From Erythrophleum ivorense (taxonomy: Eukaryota > Streptophyta > Magnoliopsida > Fabales > Fabaceae): a stretch of 64,000 nt of DNA. The DNA lies in NCBI GenBank assembly GCA_026724425.1, contig JAIUCV010001144.1, positions 106,959-170,958 of the forward strand, read 5' to 3'. The notes under the pieces were generated by a model that searched no databases, had not been told where the DNA came from, and saw only the letters and a list, made by a program, of their open reading frames with translations. Shown here one piece after another: positions 1 through 13,550 of the stretch (position 1 is the first letter of the stretch; every line of letters begins with the position of its first letter). The position numbers and the translations under genes are program-made.

Positions 1-27
1 CTTATAATTCTAAAGCACTGCTGCTAT

Positions 28-840
28 AATATAGAACTGATTTTGTATTCTCTTTTTTTTGTATACAGACAAAATTTATTTTCAAATGAAAAAGATTCTG
101 GAGAAGGAAATAAATGAATCAAAATATATACTTTCATCTTCAAAAGAAAAAAAATAATTTGTTGATTTTCATAACATATATGTACAAGAATTTAAAGAGT
201 AAAACCCTATTTCGTGGTACTTTCAAGGCTTCAAAGGTTTTCTCAATATCCATGTGATTTTCTCAAATATTTTATTGTATCATTTTGTTCTTGGAAGGTT
301 CAAATTTGTTTCAGTCCCACGGAATATTGCTGCGCTAGTATCATGTTCCAATTTTTGAAATGATGGAATCAGAACAAAATGGGGCAAAATAAATTTTAAC
401 TCAAATTAAGCAAAATATAATTCTTCTTCATATATTATATGAATAAAAATTATTTGTTTTAAACATATATCTTTTGAAATTTTTGGTTATTTATAATTCT
501 TTTGCATCCAAATGAATGTAGTAGAGAGCATTTCTATTCCTTAAATTTTAGTCTATTTTCATTTTTTTAATGTTTTCAAGCCTTTATTTTCATTAAAGTA
601 AGAACTTAAAAGATTAGAATTATGAATATACATAATGTGAGGAACTTATGATATGTGAATTGAAATTTTTTTGGTTTTGGCTGCTAGAGCTATGACCCTC
701 TTCTCCCTTTAAAAAGATCCGCCACTTATAGTAGGCTGATTATACAATTTTAAGTATGTATGTATATCAAAGTTTGGTTTTAGTAAATTTAATACCAAAT
801 CATTTGCGTAATTGAACTATTCGGCACTAGTACTAGTTAT
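28..840. repeat. Right arm of a large inverted repeat (left arm outside window)
   Basis: This is the same sequence that forms the right arm of the inverted repeats at 19758-20540 and 24227-25040. Its partner arm would lie to the left of position 1. From the other two units I expect an RNase H ORF on the minus strand further left, but that is outside the window. Confidence 0.7.
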
Positions 841-3733
841 AATGTACTTTACAGACAATTGATTCCTTGGTTTATATAGTTTATCTAAATTTTTAATTTT
901 ATTTCTTATAATTTGTTTTAAAAAAAAACTGAAATTAAAAGTGAGCAGGTGCTGCCAAATTCAAAATTGGACGGGTTGGCCTGTCTCTATTAAATAAGTG
1001 ATTATGATCCTTGCATGAAGATGAAGCGCAAGGGAATCACCAAACCGGCACTTAATGGGTACTTGGTGTTGGATTTATGCTCCTTCATCAATCTCCATTA
1101 TTTTTTTGGGCATTTTTTTCATATTTATAAGGTGGCTATAATTTGTCAATTTATGAGAGATAGAAGATTCAATTTTGTTGATGATAGATTAAACTTTTTG
1201 TCTGGCAAGTTTTTAAGGGGCTTCCTGGTTCAAAATAGTTAAACATTCCTATACGTGCTCACCACACGGAACTTCTCATTGGTCCAAAAACTCTCTTGAT
1301 TTGTTTGTAGGCTCATACTATTTTGATTTTCTAATTTGCTAGAAGTGCTATAACTAGAGGTAATAGATTTATACTTGTGCTATTGCTTTGTGCAATCTCA
1401 AGATACATTTCTTGAATATGAGTTGTATTGTTCTTGAATATTAAAATAATTTGTATGTAGATGGTTGCATGTATTTTGTATTTTTGCTTTTATGCGGTAT
1501 AAGAGCCAATTGCCTCTACCTAGTGTCATTTTGCATGCTTCTTTGCTATTTTCATGTACTATTCAAAATTTTGTCATGTTTGTCATAGTAAATAACTGTT
1601 ATTGCGTTAATTTGGTATGTTATATAATTGTTATATGGATTTTATGATACATATATATATTATTTTATATGTTAAGAAAATGTCTAAGAAAATGCTTGGA
1701 AATATTGGTCAAAAAAATCGCATTTCTATTCTGTTGCAATAAGTAATTTGTGAAAATATTTTACTCATTTTAACTCCAAAAATTAATTTCTCATGATTTT
1801 TTTTAATGAATTTTGGCTTTTGAAAGTTCGAAAAAGGCAGGTCGTGGTATGACCGAAAGTTAGGAACGAATTAAATGACAAGTCGTTTTGGCATTGACCA
1901 AAATGTTGATGTTACTATAGGCTGCGTTTTGGACCATTATGAAACGACTTGTAGTTCGCTTTTAAAAAAGCAGATTTTGAGAAGCTTGAAACTTGCGTTT
2001 CATTAAAGGATGGTGATGGGCTAGGCTTGTTTTATTTGGCGACGTTCTGGACCTTCCTATTATGGCATGCGTGCAAAGTACAAAATAATCATAAAAAGGG
2101 GAATGGACCTTTGCGGTTTTGGGCATTTTTGTCAGAAAATGTTATTTTGGGCAAAAATTCTAGGCTCTGGCAAAAATGGATTATAGGCTTTTTTTGAATA
2201 TTTTATCAATTTTTGGGTGAAGAAATTATTGAAGGCCTATTTTTGGTTTTTTATAAATTTTTTGACGAAAATTGTTCCCTTTTGAATAGAATTAATTTTG
2301 GTCATTTTGGGCCTTTGTTTTTTTGTTAGTTTTGTCATAATATTGGAAGCCTAGATCATATTTTTGGCCTAAAAAATTTATATAATTTATTTTTGGTACC
2401 ATTTAATTATGTCTAATTTTTGAAAAAGTCCAGCACTCTTGGGCACATTTATGATATTTCAAGAGAGAATGTTTAATTATTTAGTAGCATTTAGTTTTAG
2501 TTAATTAATTAATTTTTTTGCTCTTACAAATTAATAATTCTTTAGGTATATATATTTATTTGAGTGCATGTAATGAAATTATATGTCTTGTGATTAGTAT
2601 ATCTAATTTAGGAGTAATCACAATATTTTTATATTGTAAATATGCCCATTTAGTAGTAATTAGTATATCATTATTGGTTTTTTGTTTAAATTTTAGTCAT
2701 TTGTGCTCCTTGTGTCAGTTATGAGAAATGTGAATTTCTTAAATTGATTTTTTTATGATCTTATTCTTTTATTTTATCTAAATATTTAATTTGTGTGGTA
2801 AGTGGGATAGTGGCTTAGGAAAAGGGCACATTATTAGCATTTTGATTCCCAAACAATCTCTATAAGAATTAATTATTATATTTCTATTCTCTTCTATTAT
2901 TTTACGTGTGTATGTAAGCATTTGAGAGGGAGAAATCTTGAATAATCCCTATAACTGTGCAGGAATGATCTTCATTTGAAATTTTGCATCAATGTTTCTC
3001 GATTTGTCTAATTTGATATTTAAAATTTTTATGATTTCTAGGGCTCATTTGGTTGGTCAAATTTATTAATTTTTAAGTAATGGTTAGAAGGTCTTGTTTC
3101 TGTCAACTTTTAGCTTAAGAGTCAACTTTGAAGAATTTTCTGTACCAACATAGAGGTGATCTAGTTATGAAAATTTTATATATTATTAGTGTATATGTTT
3201 ACTATGTCCATAAAAATTTTGTTAATTTTTGAATTCATTTGGCAAGATAAATATAGACATTTTTTTAGGTTGTTAATTTTTGCTGTTTTCAGATTTAAAT
3301 ATTTTATTTTATTGAATTTTCTGTACTAATTGTTGGGGAGTTTAATCCTGATATTTGGCATGGTTGTTCATTTGTATGTCTTCAATGTTGAGAAAAATTG
3401 ACTTGAGGTTTTGTACACATTTGCTTTGAATTTTTGTTCATATACTATACATAGTCAAACAATGTTTCAAAATTGCCCAACTCAATTTTTCCTAACTTCT
3501 TAGACATATATGAAGACATGGATTTGATGTATGATTTAACTCTTCAAAATTAAGTAAATGCATATTTACTTAATTTTTCTTTTTTTGTGAAGATGTTTGT
3601 GAACTGCGCGCACTTCATGATCTTTAAGCCGTGTATCAACTAGTTAGGCCTTAAGGAATGGTTATGTTTTTTATTTTGGCATACTTTGTAAACAACTTGT
3701 AGCTAGTGTTTTTTAATTTTAGATATTTAGCTA
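841..3733. other. Non-coding AT-rich stretch of the duplication
   Basis: No gene, RNA or transposon end is recognised here. The first ~700 bp (to about 1510) also occur, more diverged, at about 20540-21190. A short hairpin is present: acaagtcgttt at 1878-1888 pairs with aaacgacttgt at 1942-1952, in a slightly GC-richer patch (1840-2110). Candidate ORFs of 60-76 codons in this stretch are not conserved between copies. Confidence 0.6.
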
Positions 3734-5045
3734 AACATTATGCACAACTTTTAGTGTTCCTTTTTTTTTTTTTGGTATAGATATGACAAATCTGCTAATT
3801 GCATTTTCTTTAACAATTATATTACATATATGATTTGATTTAGTGATGATTTATAATGCTAAAAAATGATTATATATTCCAAAAAAAATTCAGGCATGCA
3901 TTTAATATAAGTATAAATGCATAAAAAAGTGCATAAAAAAATAATAGGTCGTTAAACGCAAATTAAGTGCCAATAAATCGTGGTGGTCAAATTCTAGCGG
4001 GTAACATAATTGTTGTTAATTTCAACAACACTCCGTGGCAATTTTTGATGTGATTGTTTTAACTAACTTTTTAAGATTGTTTCTGGCGATCAACAGCCAC
4101 AGGAAAAAGACACGTAAATCACAGCAAAACACACATATTAACTACCTTGTAGTTCCATTTGTGGTTGGTGATAACTGTTACAAAATGCATTCTAGTTGCG
4201 GCTATCAATTATCGATGGTTATTCTTGTGGTCGAACATTATGCACAACTTCTAATTTTTTTTATTTTATAAAAATGACAAATATATTAATTGTATTTTCT
4301 TTAACAATTATATTAAATATATAATTTGATTTAGTGATAGTTTATAATGCTAAAAATGATTCTAATAATTTATAATTAGGTATGCATCTAATATAAATAT
4401 ATATTCCAAAAGAAAATTAGGCATGCATTTAATATAAATATATATGCACAAAAAAGTAATAGGTGGCCAAATACAAACTAAATGCACTAATAAATCATGG
4501 TGGTCAAATTCCAGGTGTTAACACAACCTCGCTAATTTCAACATCACTTTGTGGCGATTTTCGATGTGATTATTATAACTAGCTTTCTTGGATTGTTTCT
4601 AGTGATCAATAGCCGTCGGAAAAGGACACGTAAATCACAGCAAAACACAGATACTCGATTGATCTCATATATAAGAAATTTTTTTAAAATTTAATTTAGT
4701 CTTATATATAAAAAAAAATTATCATATTAATTACAATATTTCAATTATACTCTTCATTAAATAAGTCATTCAAATTATAAATAATGATAGTTATTAATTT
4801 CAAGAAAAAAGTTTATGTATTAAATAAGGGTATTTTTAAAAAATAATTTGTATTTGAGACAAAATTAAAAAAATTAATTACTTTTAACTAACTTTCTTAA
4901 TATTTATGAATTAATTACTTATTTCTTATATATGAGACCAGAGATAATATTAACTAACTTGTACGCTCCATTTGTGGCAGGTGATAACTATTGCAAAACG
5001 CATTCTAACCACAGCTGTCAATTATCTATGGTTATTCTCATGATC
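3734..5045. repeat. Two-unit tandem duplication of ~500 bp
   Basis: Unit 1 (3734-4233) and unit 2 (4234-5045) both start aacattatgcacaactt and share, in order, blocks such as tttaacaattatatta, tggtggtcaaattc, gacacgtaaatcacagcaaa and tccatttgtgg. The period is 500 bp. Unit 2 is longer only because of the element at 4655-4946. The same pair is present in copy 2 at 27950-28964. The units differ from each other far more than copy 1 differs from copy 2, so the tandem duplication came first. Confidence 0.9.
4655..4946. mobile_element. Small Stowaway-like MITE, present only in copy 1
   Basis: The uninterrupted site is seen in copy 2 near 28860 (acacatattaac). In copy 1 it holds ~290 bp whose ends are inverted: tctcatatataagaaat near the left and atttcttatatatgaga near the right. 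The outer ends resemble the CTC...GTCTCAT start of dicot Stowaway elements. The duplicated target is ATA or TA; the exact boundary is ambiguous by 2-3 bases. No coding capacity. The family name rests on TIR resemblance and the TA-like target only. Confidence 0.75.
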
Positions 5046-6373
5046 AAAGAATAATTGCTGCTAATTGAGTATTCATAGTTATAACAAAATCTTAATATCC
5101 AAAATATTCATATGCATGAAGATATTACCTAAGAAGCTCGATTCAATGGATATGCAACTAGCAAAAAAAAAAAAAAGATTTAAAATAAGAAAAAAAAATA
5201 AAAAATGTATTATACTTTGTAATTTACTCATTGTGAAAGTTACATAATAACGGTTCCTTCCACACCAATAACCATTAAACTTTTATATGGGAAATGTCCA
5301 AAGACGTACTAATAACAAATGGTTGTTACAATCCATTTAGATTCAAAAGAGCAAAACTTAAATCTCAAAGTTCCATTTCATTCTATCAATTAACTTATCG
5401 TAATTCAAATTCCATTTTTATCTTGGCTAACACCTAATCCCTTATTCAAGCTAACTTAATGTACTTACTACCAATTAAATTTCTAGTTTTTAATATGACT
5501 TGGTCTTTATAGTCTTTCTTAATTCACTTCTTCAATCAATTAATTAACCTTTTGCCCATGTAAATCCTACTTAGTCAATTGGTTCCTATTGGTTTATTTC
5601 CTATTGAATTATTGTTCTCACTTAGTGTTTGATTTATTATTGCTATTTTACTCCTAGTTAATGTCCTAAATTGAATGCTATCTTATCTTTAAAGCACATT
5701 AATGTCTTATTGAAAAATTGGAATTCGTACCTTGCAGTTGTCTCAATCCACCAACATAGTCTAAGGGACCATAAAAGCCACACACATGGTTGACACTACA
5801 CAAAGACAATGTAGCAACAAACTTCTAAAAGTTAAGCATTGAAATTTTTTTAAGAAAAATGAACAAAGAAAAGTTTTGGCCACTTAACATTGGGAAGAGA
5901 ATTAAAAGAAGTAAATTTTACTATGTAGTAAAGATTTTCACACCACAGCTCTCCTACAGATCTACTACCTCGATCCATGATTTGAGCCTCTTGCACAAAT
6001 AAATAGGAGGTTGAGTGGTCAAATCTATAGCAAGTGAGAGAAACAAAACAAAAAGGTGCATATCAACTGAACAGAAGACAACCCCACAGTGAAAAGAATT
6101 CAATTCCTCCAAGTGAATGGATATGAATGACCAAGCTCTAAAAATACAAAGTGATACAAATGAACGAACTTCACCTAAGTAGAGAGGGAAGATTTATGCA
6201 AATTTGGGCAAGAAGTAAAAATTGAAACCAAAAGGAGCCTTCAAGATCTTGGAAATGGAGGGTTTCACAAATGGTGCAGGGGAGCAAGGCTTCGGGTAGG
6301 TGGGTATGTGTGATGTTCAGCGTGCGACGGAGGAGGTGTGCTAAACTAGAATAGAGAAAGAGAACAAGTACCC
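5046..6373. other. Non-coding stretch of the duplication
   Basis: I see no gene. In copy 2 (29764-30081, minus strand) the equivalent sequence is open for 105 codons, but copy 1 carries one-base indels in the same place that break it, and I recognise no domain. The part from about 6230 to 6360 is a little richer in G and has a purine-rich plus strand. Confidence 0.5.
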
Positions 6374-6703
6374 TTAGGGCTTGTTTAATTCTGTTTCTGT
6401 TTTAATATTTTTAAAACAGATGTTTTTTAGAACAAATTTTAAGAACAAAAAAAAAATTAAAAAATTTATTTGAATCATTATTCTGAAAAATAACTATTTT
6501 CTATTTTTTTTCCTAATTCTGCAGAACAAAAATTATAAAACATCTAAAAGATGTTCTGATTTTTCTGTTTCCGAAAACAAAATTTCATTTTTTTGTTTTA
6601 CAAAACACTGTATTAAAAACACATTATCAAACAAGTTGTTTTTCTTTTTTTGTTCTTAAAAATAGAAAACTATTCTGAAAACAAGAAATCAAACATGCCC
6701 TTA
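6374..6703. mobile_element. hAT-type foldback element (copy 1)
   Basis: The left end, ttagggcttgttt..., is mirrored by the right end, ...aaacatgccctta. The interior continues as a long imperfect foldback made of ctgttttt / aaaaacag-type blocks. This AGGGC-TGTTT end is typical of non-autonomous hAT-like plant MITEs. I see no clear 8-bp target duplication. It is shared with copy 2 (30288-30613), so it predates the segmental duplication. Confidence 0.6.
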
Positions 6704-9590
6704 ATCTCTCTCTCACTTAGCTCATGATTTATAAGGGATGGTTGGACGATGAGTAAAAGAGTGAATCAAAGAAGTGCTTTGAACTAAAAGGGGAATTCAC
6801 AAGAGAGGAGAAGAAATTTGTTAGTGTATAGAGGAAGCTTCTAGTCTTCAATTTAGATGGAGGTATGTGTTGTTGTGTTAAGAAAAAGGAAAAAAGAAAA
6901 TCTTGGGGGGAACCTATGAGAAATTATAAGAAAGCATAAGTCTTGAAAAGCAAGGTTTTGAAAATTATCCTATAACCCCTATTACTTAAGTCTAAAAAAA
7001 GAAATAAATTTAGCAAAAATAGCTTCACTTGGGTTATGGGGTTGAGAATGCAAAGTTCCACCAACTAAAGCTATAACAATCTTAAGTTTTTAATTACTCA
7101 TTTTAATTGATTATCATTGTTTGAGATTTTTAATTATTTAAATTCTAGATTCTAATACTTCTTATTTTATTATTATTGTTGTTGTTGTTGTTGTTGTTAA
7201 TGTAGGAAGTGATTGTGCTTTACCCTTTGGGTTAAGAATCAATGTGCCTGAGATTAGTTAGCCAGCTAGAATATAGATGCATGTGTAAATCAATTAGTCA
7301 AATTTAGGGACCAAATTTTTTAGGGAGGGGAGAATTTAATAACATAAGAAAATAGAAAATAAGATTTAATGGAGAATTAGGCAAACAAGTAAAGAAAAAA
7401 ATAAGTTAACATTTTATTAAAAGCAATTTAAGACAAATTTAAGGCCGTAGCACCATTAGTCATTACACCAAGACTTGTATTAAGTGGGGCTTCAATTTGA
7501 ACCAACCATGGCTCTCCATCTATTTTAATTTTTTTTAGATTTTAACTTATAAAATATGCAAATTGCCCTAAAGGTCTTAGATATTTTTGTTAAAGCATCT
7601 AATTCATTAGTGTTGCCTTATATCTCACAAACAACTCAAAGCTTCCTTAACCTTCCCATTGACTTGCTGTCCATGGTGTCCATTAAAGTCCAACTGGCAT
7701 TGTTCTTCTCCAACTTTTGAAGCTTTCCCCTTTTAGTGTCATTTCTATGGTTGCTCAGCTCTATTCTTTTGTTCCCTTATCAGTTTGTCCCCTTCATTAT
7801 TGCCTCACCCTTCTTTTTTCGTGTTTCTTTTTCATTAAGTGTGATAATTACATCTAAAGGAGGGAGGTGAGCAGGTGTGATAAGCATTATAATTAAATAT
7901 AGCAAATTTTGGCACATAATAAACTTAGAGTGACTTAATATAAAAGTGAATTGCACATCAAACTAAGATGGAGGAAGTTGACACAAAAGTAGAAGAGCTT
8001 CTAAAATAAAAATTAAAGATCCTCAAAACAAAAAAGTTAAGAAGCCTCTAAAACAAAAGGTTAAAGGGCCTCTAAAATAGAAAGTTAAGGTCATTTAAAA
8101 AGTTAAGTTTACTCGAAAGTTGAGTTTATTCAATAGTTGAGTTCAACCAAAAGTAGTATTCACTCAAGAGTTTTCACCCAAAAGTTGAGTTCACTTAAAA
8201 GATTGAGTTCATTCAAGTTGAGTTTATTCAAATGTTAATTTTACTTAAAAAGTTAAGTTAACTCAAAAATAATGCACAAAGCAAGGAGTTTAAGGAGAGA
8301 GAGAGAGAGAGAGAGAGAGAATATACGACCAAATTTATCTTAGTATAGCTCTTATGGCCTATGTGCAATCCCCTTGAAATGTAAGATATTTTCTTTAATC
8401 ACTCTTCAATAATTACAATAGAGATGGTTTTAGTGCACTTACCACCAACACAATTTTTTGTAACTCACCTTAAATTAATATAGCACTTGTGTTTTGCACA
8501 AACTTATCTAAAACTCTTTTTCTCAAGAGTTTTTCATTAAGTTCATCTTAAATTTTCTTTACAGAATGATATGATGATGAATTTGAAACCTTTATAAAAA
8601 AAGGAATTATAATTAGCTCATTTTTTCTAAAAATCTTTTAAACTACATAAAATCAAACACTAAGTTTAGAAAATGAAATTAAGAGAAAGAGAGAACTACA
8701 CCATATTTTTCTTTTCTTTTTTGCTTTTTTCACATTTTGCTTCTATCTCTGTCTTTTTTTTTCCTCTTCTTTTTCCCAATTTGTAAAAGCTAAAAAAATA
8801 TAACTATTAAGAAAGTAACTTCTTAAAATAGTCGTTGCAAAAGGCAAAGAATTTTATCGCATGAGACATGGTTGTAAAGGCAATAATGAATTCATACTTT
8901 TGGCTTGCAAATCATGCTCTTTTTATCTTGTTTTAATAATGCATGGGGTAGATGGAGAAGAGCATCTTTTTTATTCAAGCTTTTTTCTTTATCATTAAAT
9001 GCTCATTAATGCGATCAAACTTGTGAAGGAGAAAAAGAAAAAAAAAGGCTTTTAAAAAGTTATGCACAACTTTTCATAAATATTGCACATATTTTATTAA
9101 TGTAAAGAGAATATAATATTACAGTGAAAATACTTTGCTATTTGCTAAAAGTATGCCATGTTTTCCACAAATATATATAAACTTTGCTTTTGCAATAGTG
9201 CTACATTTTTCAAAGGTCATGACTAATATTATATTATAATAGAATATTGTATATTTAAAAATCATTCCCTTTAGCATTTCATATTTTTAAACTCAATCAA
9301 ATATAAAATTTTATTTTGTTATAAAGTAAATCAATAAAGCCTAATTGAGATAATGCACAACTTAAATAATTCAAATAATTTGGCCTATACAAATTTATAA
9401 GTTCAATCAAAATAATGTTTTATTTTATTTTATTTTATTTGAATAATTATTATTGCCTACAAAAATAATTTAATGACTTTTAATGTAATAAACTAATAAA
9501 AACAATATTTAATTATATTCAACTTAATGATTTTATAAAATTATTTTAAGAGTTTTTTTATTATGAAAATAATTTAAGGTTATGTCAAAA
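6704..9590. other. Non-coding stretch with simple repeats
   Basis: No gene recognised. It contains an ATT/GTT microsatellite (7169-7198; GTT repeated seven times), a field of degenerate ~17-20-bp units of the type aagttgagtt..actcaa (about 8085-8275), and a perfect GA run of 13 repeats (8295-8320). Between about 8700 and 8770 the plus strand is pyrimidine-rich. The same layout is present in copy 2 with different repeat numbers. Confidence 0.6.
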
Positions 9591-9639
9591 CTTTAGGGCC
9601 AACAAAGTGCTGGTTCTTCTAAGCTAGAAGATGAGAAAG

Positions 9640-9780
9640 TGAGTGAACTGAGAATGGAATAGCATTTGAGAGATGAGGGAAGCAAAAATTTTAGAATGCT
9701 AAAAATGAGAATGAAATAGTAATTGAGAGATGAGGGAAGCAAAAGTTTGAGAAAGCTAAAAAAGAGAGGGGAAGTAGGCT
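9640..9780. repeat. Short tandem duplication
   Basis: Two adjacent units of roughly 65-70 bp share the block tgagagatgagggaagcaaaa followed by gctaaaaa. They lie at the start of the LTR-derived block, and the equivalent is present in copy 2 near 33610-33740. Confidence 0.6.
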
Positions 9781-10620
9781 AAAGGAGATGGACTAGTTAG
9801 GTGTATTAGAGGTATAAATTTGAAATCCATTAAAATTGGTCTCTATGATTACTAATTCTAAAATTGAGTTTATGTTGTTGCTTCACCTATTGGATTATGA
9901 TGATTTTGAATTTATAATTTATTCTAATATTGGAGAACAAAGAATACTTCACAATTGTTTCAATGATGAGTTTCGATGAAAGACCTCATTATGTTTGCCA
10001 TTTCGTACTATGATAATATTTTGATTGGAATTTTTTTAAGGTTTTGAATATGTTTATTAGAAAGTGATTTTTTTGTGTGTGAAAGTTGTCTAGTTCAGAA
10101 CCTTGTAGCTAGCAATAGTAGTCGCTAACCTTAATATATCTCAATTCAAACCTAACTAGCAAGGGTGTTGCTAGCCACGTATATCAGGCACTACACATGA
10201 ATTGGTTTTGATTATTGCGAGTTGTGTGTTTTACATCGGTAGTTACTTATCATTGCGACCTATGTGCTTTATACCTATAATTTTGATAGGTTCTCTTTAG
10301 ATGCTTGTTACCCTTATCTATTAAATGATAATATTTAATTTCGTTCATTATACTACATGTTATTTGATCTTCTAATGTGATTTTAAGCATATTGTGATAT
10401 TATACTATTTGTTTAATCATAACTTTTATTTCAAGTTGTGAAATGACGACAGGAACTCTTCATTGTTTATTTGTTTATGGTAGAGCCTTTATTTTCCAAA
10501 AACTCCTATATCGATGGCTTGTCCCTTCTTGGTGTAATAGTATTATTTGCTCACTAAATGTCATTACTCATCCTTTTAATATTTTTTACAGGTGGCAAAT
10601 TATAGGATCAATGATGGGTT
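9780..10620. repeat. Degenerate LTR-derived block related to the solo LTR at 60842-63329
   Basis: From about 10060 to 10300 the sequence follows 62510-62760 block by block: ccttgtagctagca / ccctgtagctaaca, then ctagcaagggtgttgctagcc / ctagcaggggtggtgctagcc, then caggcactacac / caggccaccacac, then the gagttgtgtg..tgtgcttta / gagctgtgtgctctgcg stretches and ggttctctttagatgc / ggttctgtttagatgc. Further right, gacaggaactct (10449) matches the ggtagggactct of the LTR. Divergence is high, so this is an old insertion that predates the duplication. Outer ends and target duplication are not recognisable. Confidence 0.7.
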
Positions 10621-13550
10621 AGTCTTATAACATGGATAAGTCAATGTCATTAGTTATGCTCTGCATCAGTCCACGAGCATGTGTGTTCTTTTTAAATGTC
10701 ATTGATGATTGTGATCCAATGTAACTTTATAATCCCACAAGTAGGGTTTCCCACTCCAATGTGAACTATATAGTTGATTGATTAAAAGCAAAACTCTCTT
10801 ATTTGTGTTGTTAACTCTTTGACTGTTGTAAATTATAAGTTGTCCAATTTTCAAGGGACAATTCACCAAAATTTCTAGAAAATGTTGTAGATGAATTAGA
10901 TATGTGATCAAAGGATTTATATTATCAAATTGGTATTTTATATAAGGTGCATTCTTAAAATGAATTACTTTAGCGTCAATACTATGGTAGTATGAGAAAC
11001 TATAGTTTCCACTATTTTGCTAGGCTTACGTAGGCAAATTTTCACTTGTACACCATGTTGATGAGATCAATGTATTTGGGTGTGACTCACGATAACCATA
11101 TTAGGGAGTTTGAGCACTACCTAACTGTCAAGGCAATGTGAGAATATTTGCGTCTCAAATTTGATAGTACGTCTGCCACCTAACTTTATGCCTTTACAGT
11201 GAATTTGAATCAGCACATAATGGACTCAAAACATAGCATGGCTGTTGTTACATTCAAAATGTGATCGCAAAGCATAAAAAAAAAAAAAAGAAAATTGTGA
11301 CTTTTGAAATTGAAAACTAAATAAAATGAAATTATCATCAAAATTTTAATTTTTAAAGAAAAAATTTTAGAAAAATCTTGTAAGGGAAAAAAATGATTTA
11401 TGAATTAGAAATAAGTTTGGGAGTTAGTTGTGTATAAAAAAGATGTTAGGCATTTTACAGTACTCATTCCTCAAAATATTTATTTTAAATTAATTGTGAA
11501 AAAATAATATAACTTTAATTTTATTTTAATTACTTTTGTCAATCACATGCGAATAAAATAATAAAAAAAACTAAGAAAGAAAATAAATTTGAAAAAAATT
11601 ATTTAAAAGGATGAACTTAACTTATAATAAGAGTTTAAAACCTACGTATCACATGGGAGACATCTAAATCCATATAATTTGACTAAGTGAAAAATTGTGT
11701 CTATCAATTGGTAATTTTTAATTTTTTGTGAAAAGAAAATAAAAAATAAAAAATAAATTATTTTGCAAACAAAATATTTTTTGAATTGGTTGGTATATTT
11801 TAATTTGAAAAAGCTAAATTAGTTTTATTTCTTTATTCGATTTATTTTTTTAAATTTTTGAGAATGACATTTTTCATTTAAGTAAAAAGAATTTGTTTTT
11901 TTATGAGATATATATATATATATATATTTTAATTCTTATAGTTTCTTTTTTGTCAAAAGAAAAGTTTAAAAGGGGTTTTAATTAATTTTTATTTTTAATT
12001 TATTTTTGAAATTTAAATCTTAAAAATTTGGTTTAATTAAAAATTCTAGAACACTAATTTTTGAATTTAGAAAACTCTTAAAAAAATTATTCAATATTTT
12101 TGTTTTAAAAGATTAACTTTGCACTATAAGACATCATTTTTGTTTTTGATTTTTAAAGAGAAACTCTTTAAAAAAAATATTTATTTGATTTTTATATAAG
12201 GTTTTTCTTTTCATATTTTTTCATTTTATGAGAAAAAAATGAGTAATCCAACTGGATTTTTAATAACTTTTTGTAATTTCACCAAAAAATAAAAAAAAAT
12301 CTTATAAAAAAAGTTATTTGATTTTCTAAAAACTAGCTCTTATACATTTCAAACATTATTTTTTTCAATTTTTGAGAACAAAATTAATTAAACATGGACT
12401 ATTGAAACCTCAAAAATTACTAAAGTATGATTACACGACCTTAGAGATTTATTATCACATACAATCTATCAATTAAGATCCTATATGCTTAAAGGAATAA
12501 AAAGTCTTACATGACAACTCTAAAAATAGAAATAAAAATAAACAGATTTACAAGCATATAGTATTTTGTGCTTTTGTGCATCTAATCAAATAATTATATT
12601 ATTTCAAGCACATGTTACGTCAAATTCACATAGCATGAATTAAAAGTAAAATCGATGAAGTATCTCTCCAGCCATCACTTGAGTCTCTTTGCACAACTTC
12701 TTATTTTACATCACCAAGCCCTGGGCCTCAAGTCATGGCCTCACACTCAGCAGAAACAACGAGGCATGTTAGCTTCTATGATGGTAAATTATTTTCCCAC
12801 AAATGATCAGATAACAAATGCCTCAACACTTAAACGCAAAAGTCAACATGTAAATGAGATTGTATACAGAAATTTCCATATTCAAGCCAAATTTTCAAGG
12901 AGAACAACATAAAATACAATCTAAATTTCTGATTAAACAACACGGACATTATAATCTCTCATATTCAATTATCATAATGAACTGAAATAAAGGGTGAAAA
13001 TTCCCAACATAATAGCAATCCTATTTCCAGTAATAACATAAACAGAACAAGATCTTTTTTCAATTAAATTCAAGTAAACAACCAGATTCATTCTAACCAC
13101 TCTCATGCATTGAACAGAAAATTCAAAACCAATCCACAGAGCCCTTCATAGCAGCAGCAATAAAAATCATCCTTTGACAATTCATTCACTCACTCTAACA
13201 TGATAATCCCATCTAGAATTTTCGTACATAAACAGAGTAGTAAGCCTAGAAGCTATCATTCCAGATTTACACCTATTAGCAAAGTTTAACCGAGTATTGT
13301 TCAAAATCTGAGTGAAAGCATCATTCAACGTTCAACATTCTACTTGGATGACAAGGTCACAGAAAAGCAAATCACAGAGAGCTCAGACAAAAATTTACTC
13401 AAATTCCATCATCTGAAATTACCATACATTCATCCCATGGACTAGAAACAAAGAAGACATACAAAACCTTGGCATCCCAGAAATCTTAGGCCCAAAATTC
13501 CTAACATCAAAACTAGGACCACCTCCATAGCCTTACCTTTAGAAGATGAG
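10621..13550. other. Non-coding stretch; right part belongs to a dispersed repeat
   Basis: From about 11255 (tgttacattcaaaatgtgat) to the right, the sequence is homologous to 45659-49095. The stretch is A/T homopolymer-rich and has an AT dinucleotide run near 11909-11927 that is much shorter in copy 2. An 85-codon ORF at 12655-12912 is kept unchanged in copy 2, but the third copy has no matching reading frame, so I do not call a gene. Confidence 0.55.

Noticed and set aside
1015..1242. 75-codon ORF, repeated as 76 codons at 25214-25444
   Set aside because: The matching place in the short unit (about 20714-20940) has an in-frame stop and frame changes, and the two large copies differ by an indel in a T run. 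No domain. Conservation is explained by the recent duplication.
12655..12912. 85-codon ORF, identical in copy 2 (36604-36861)
   Set aside because: The diverged third copy has no equivalent frame and the composition is not gene-like.
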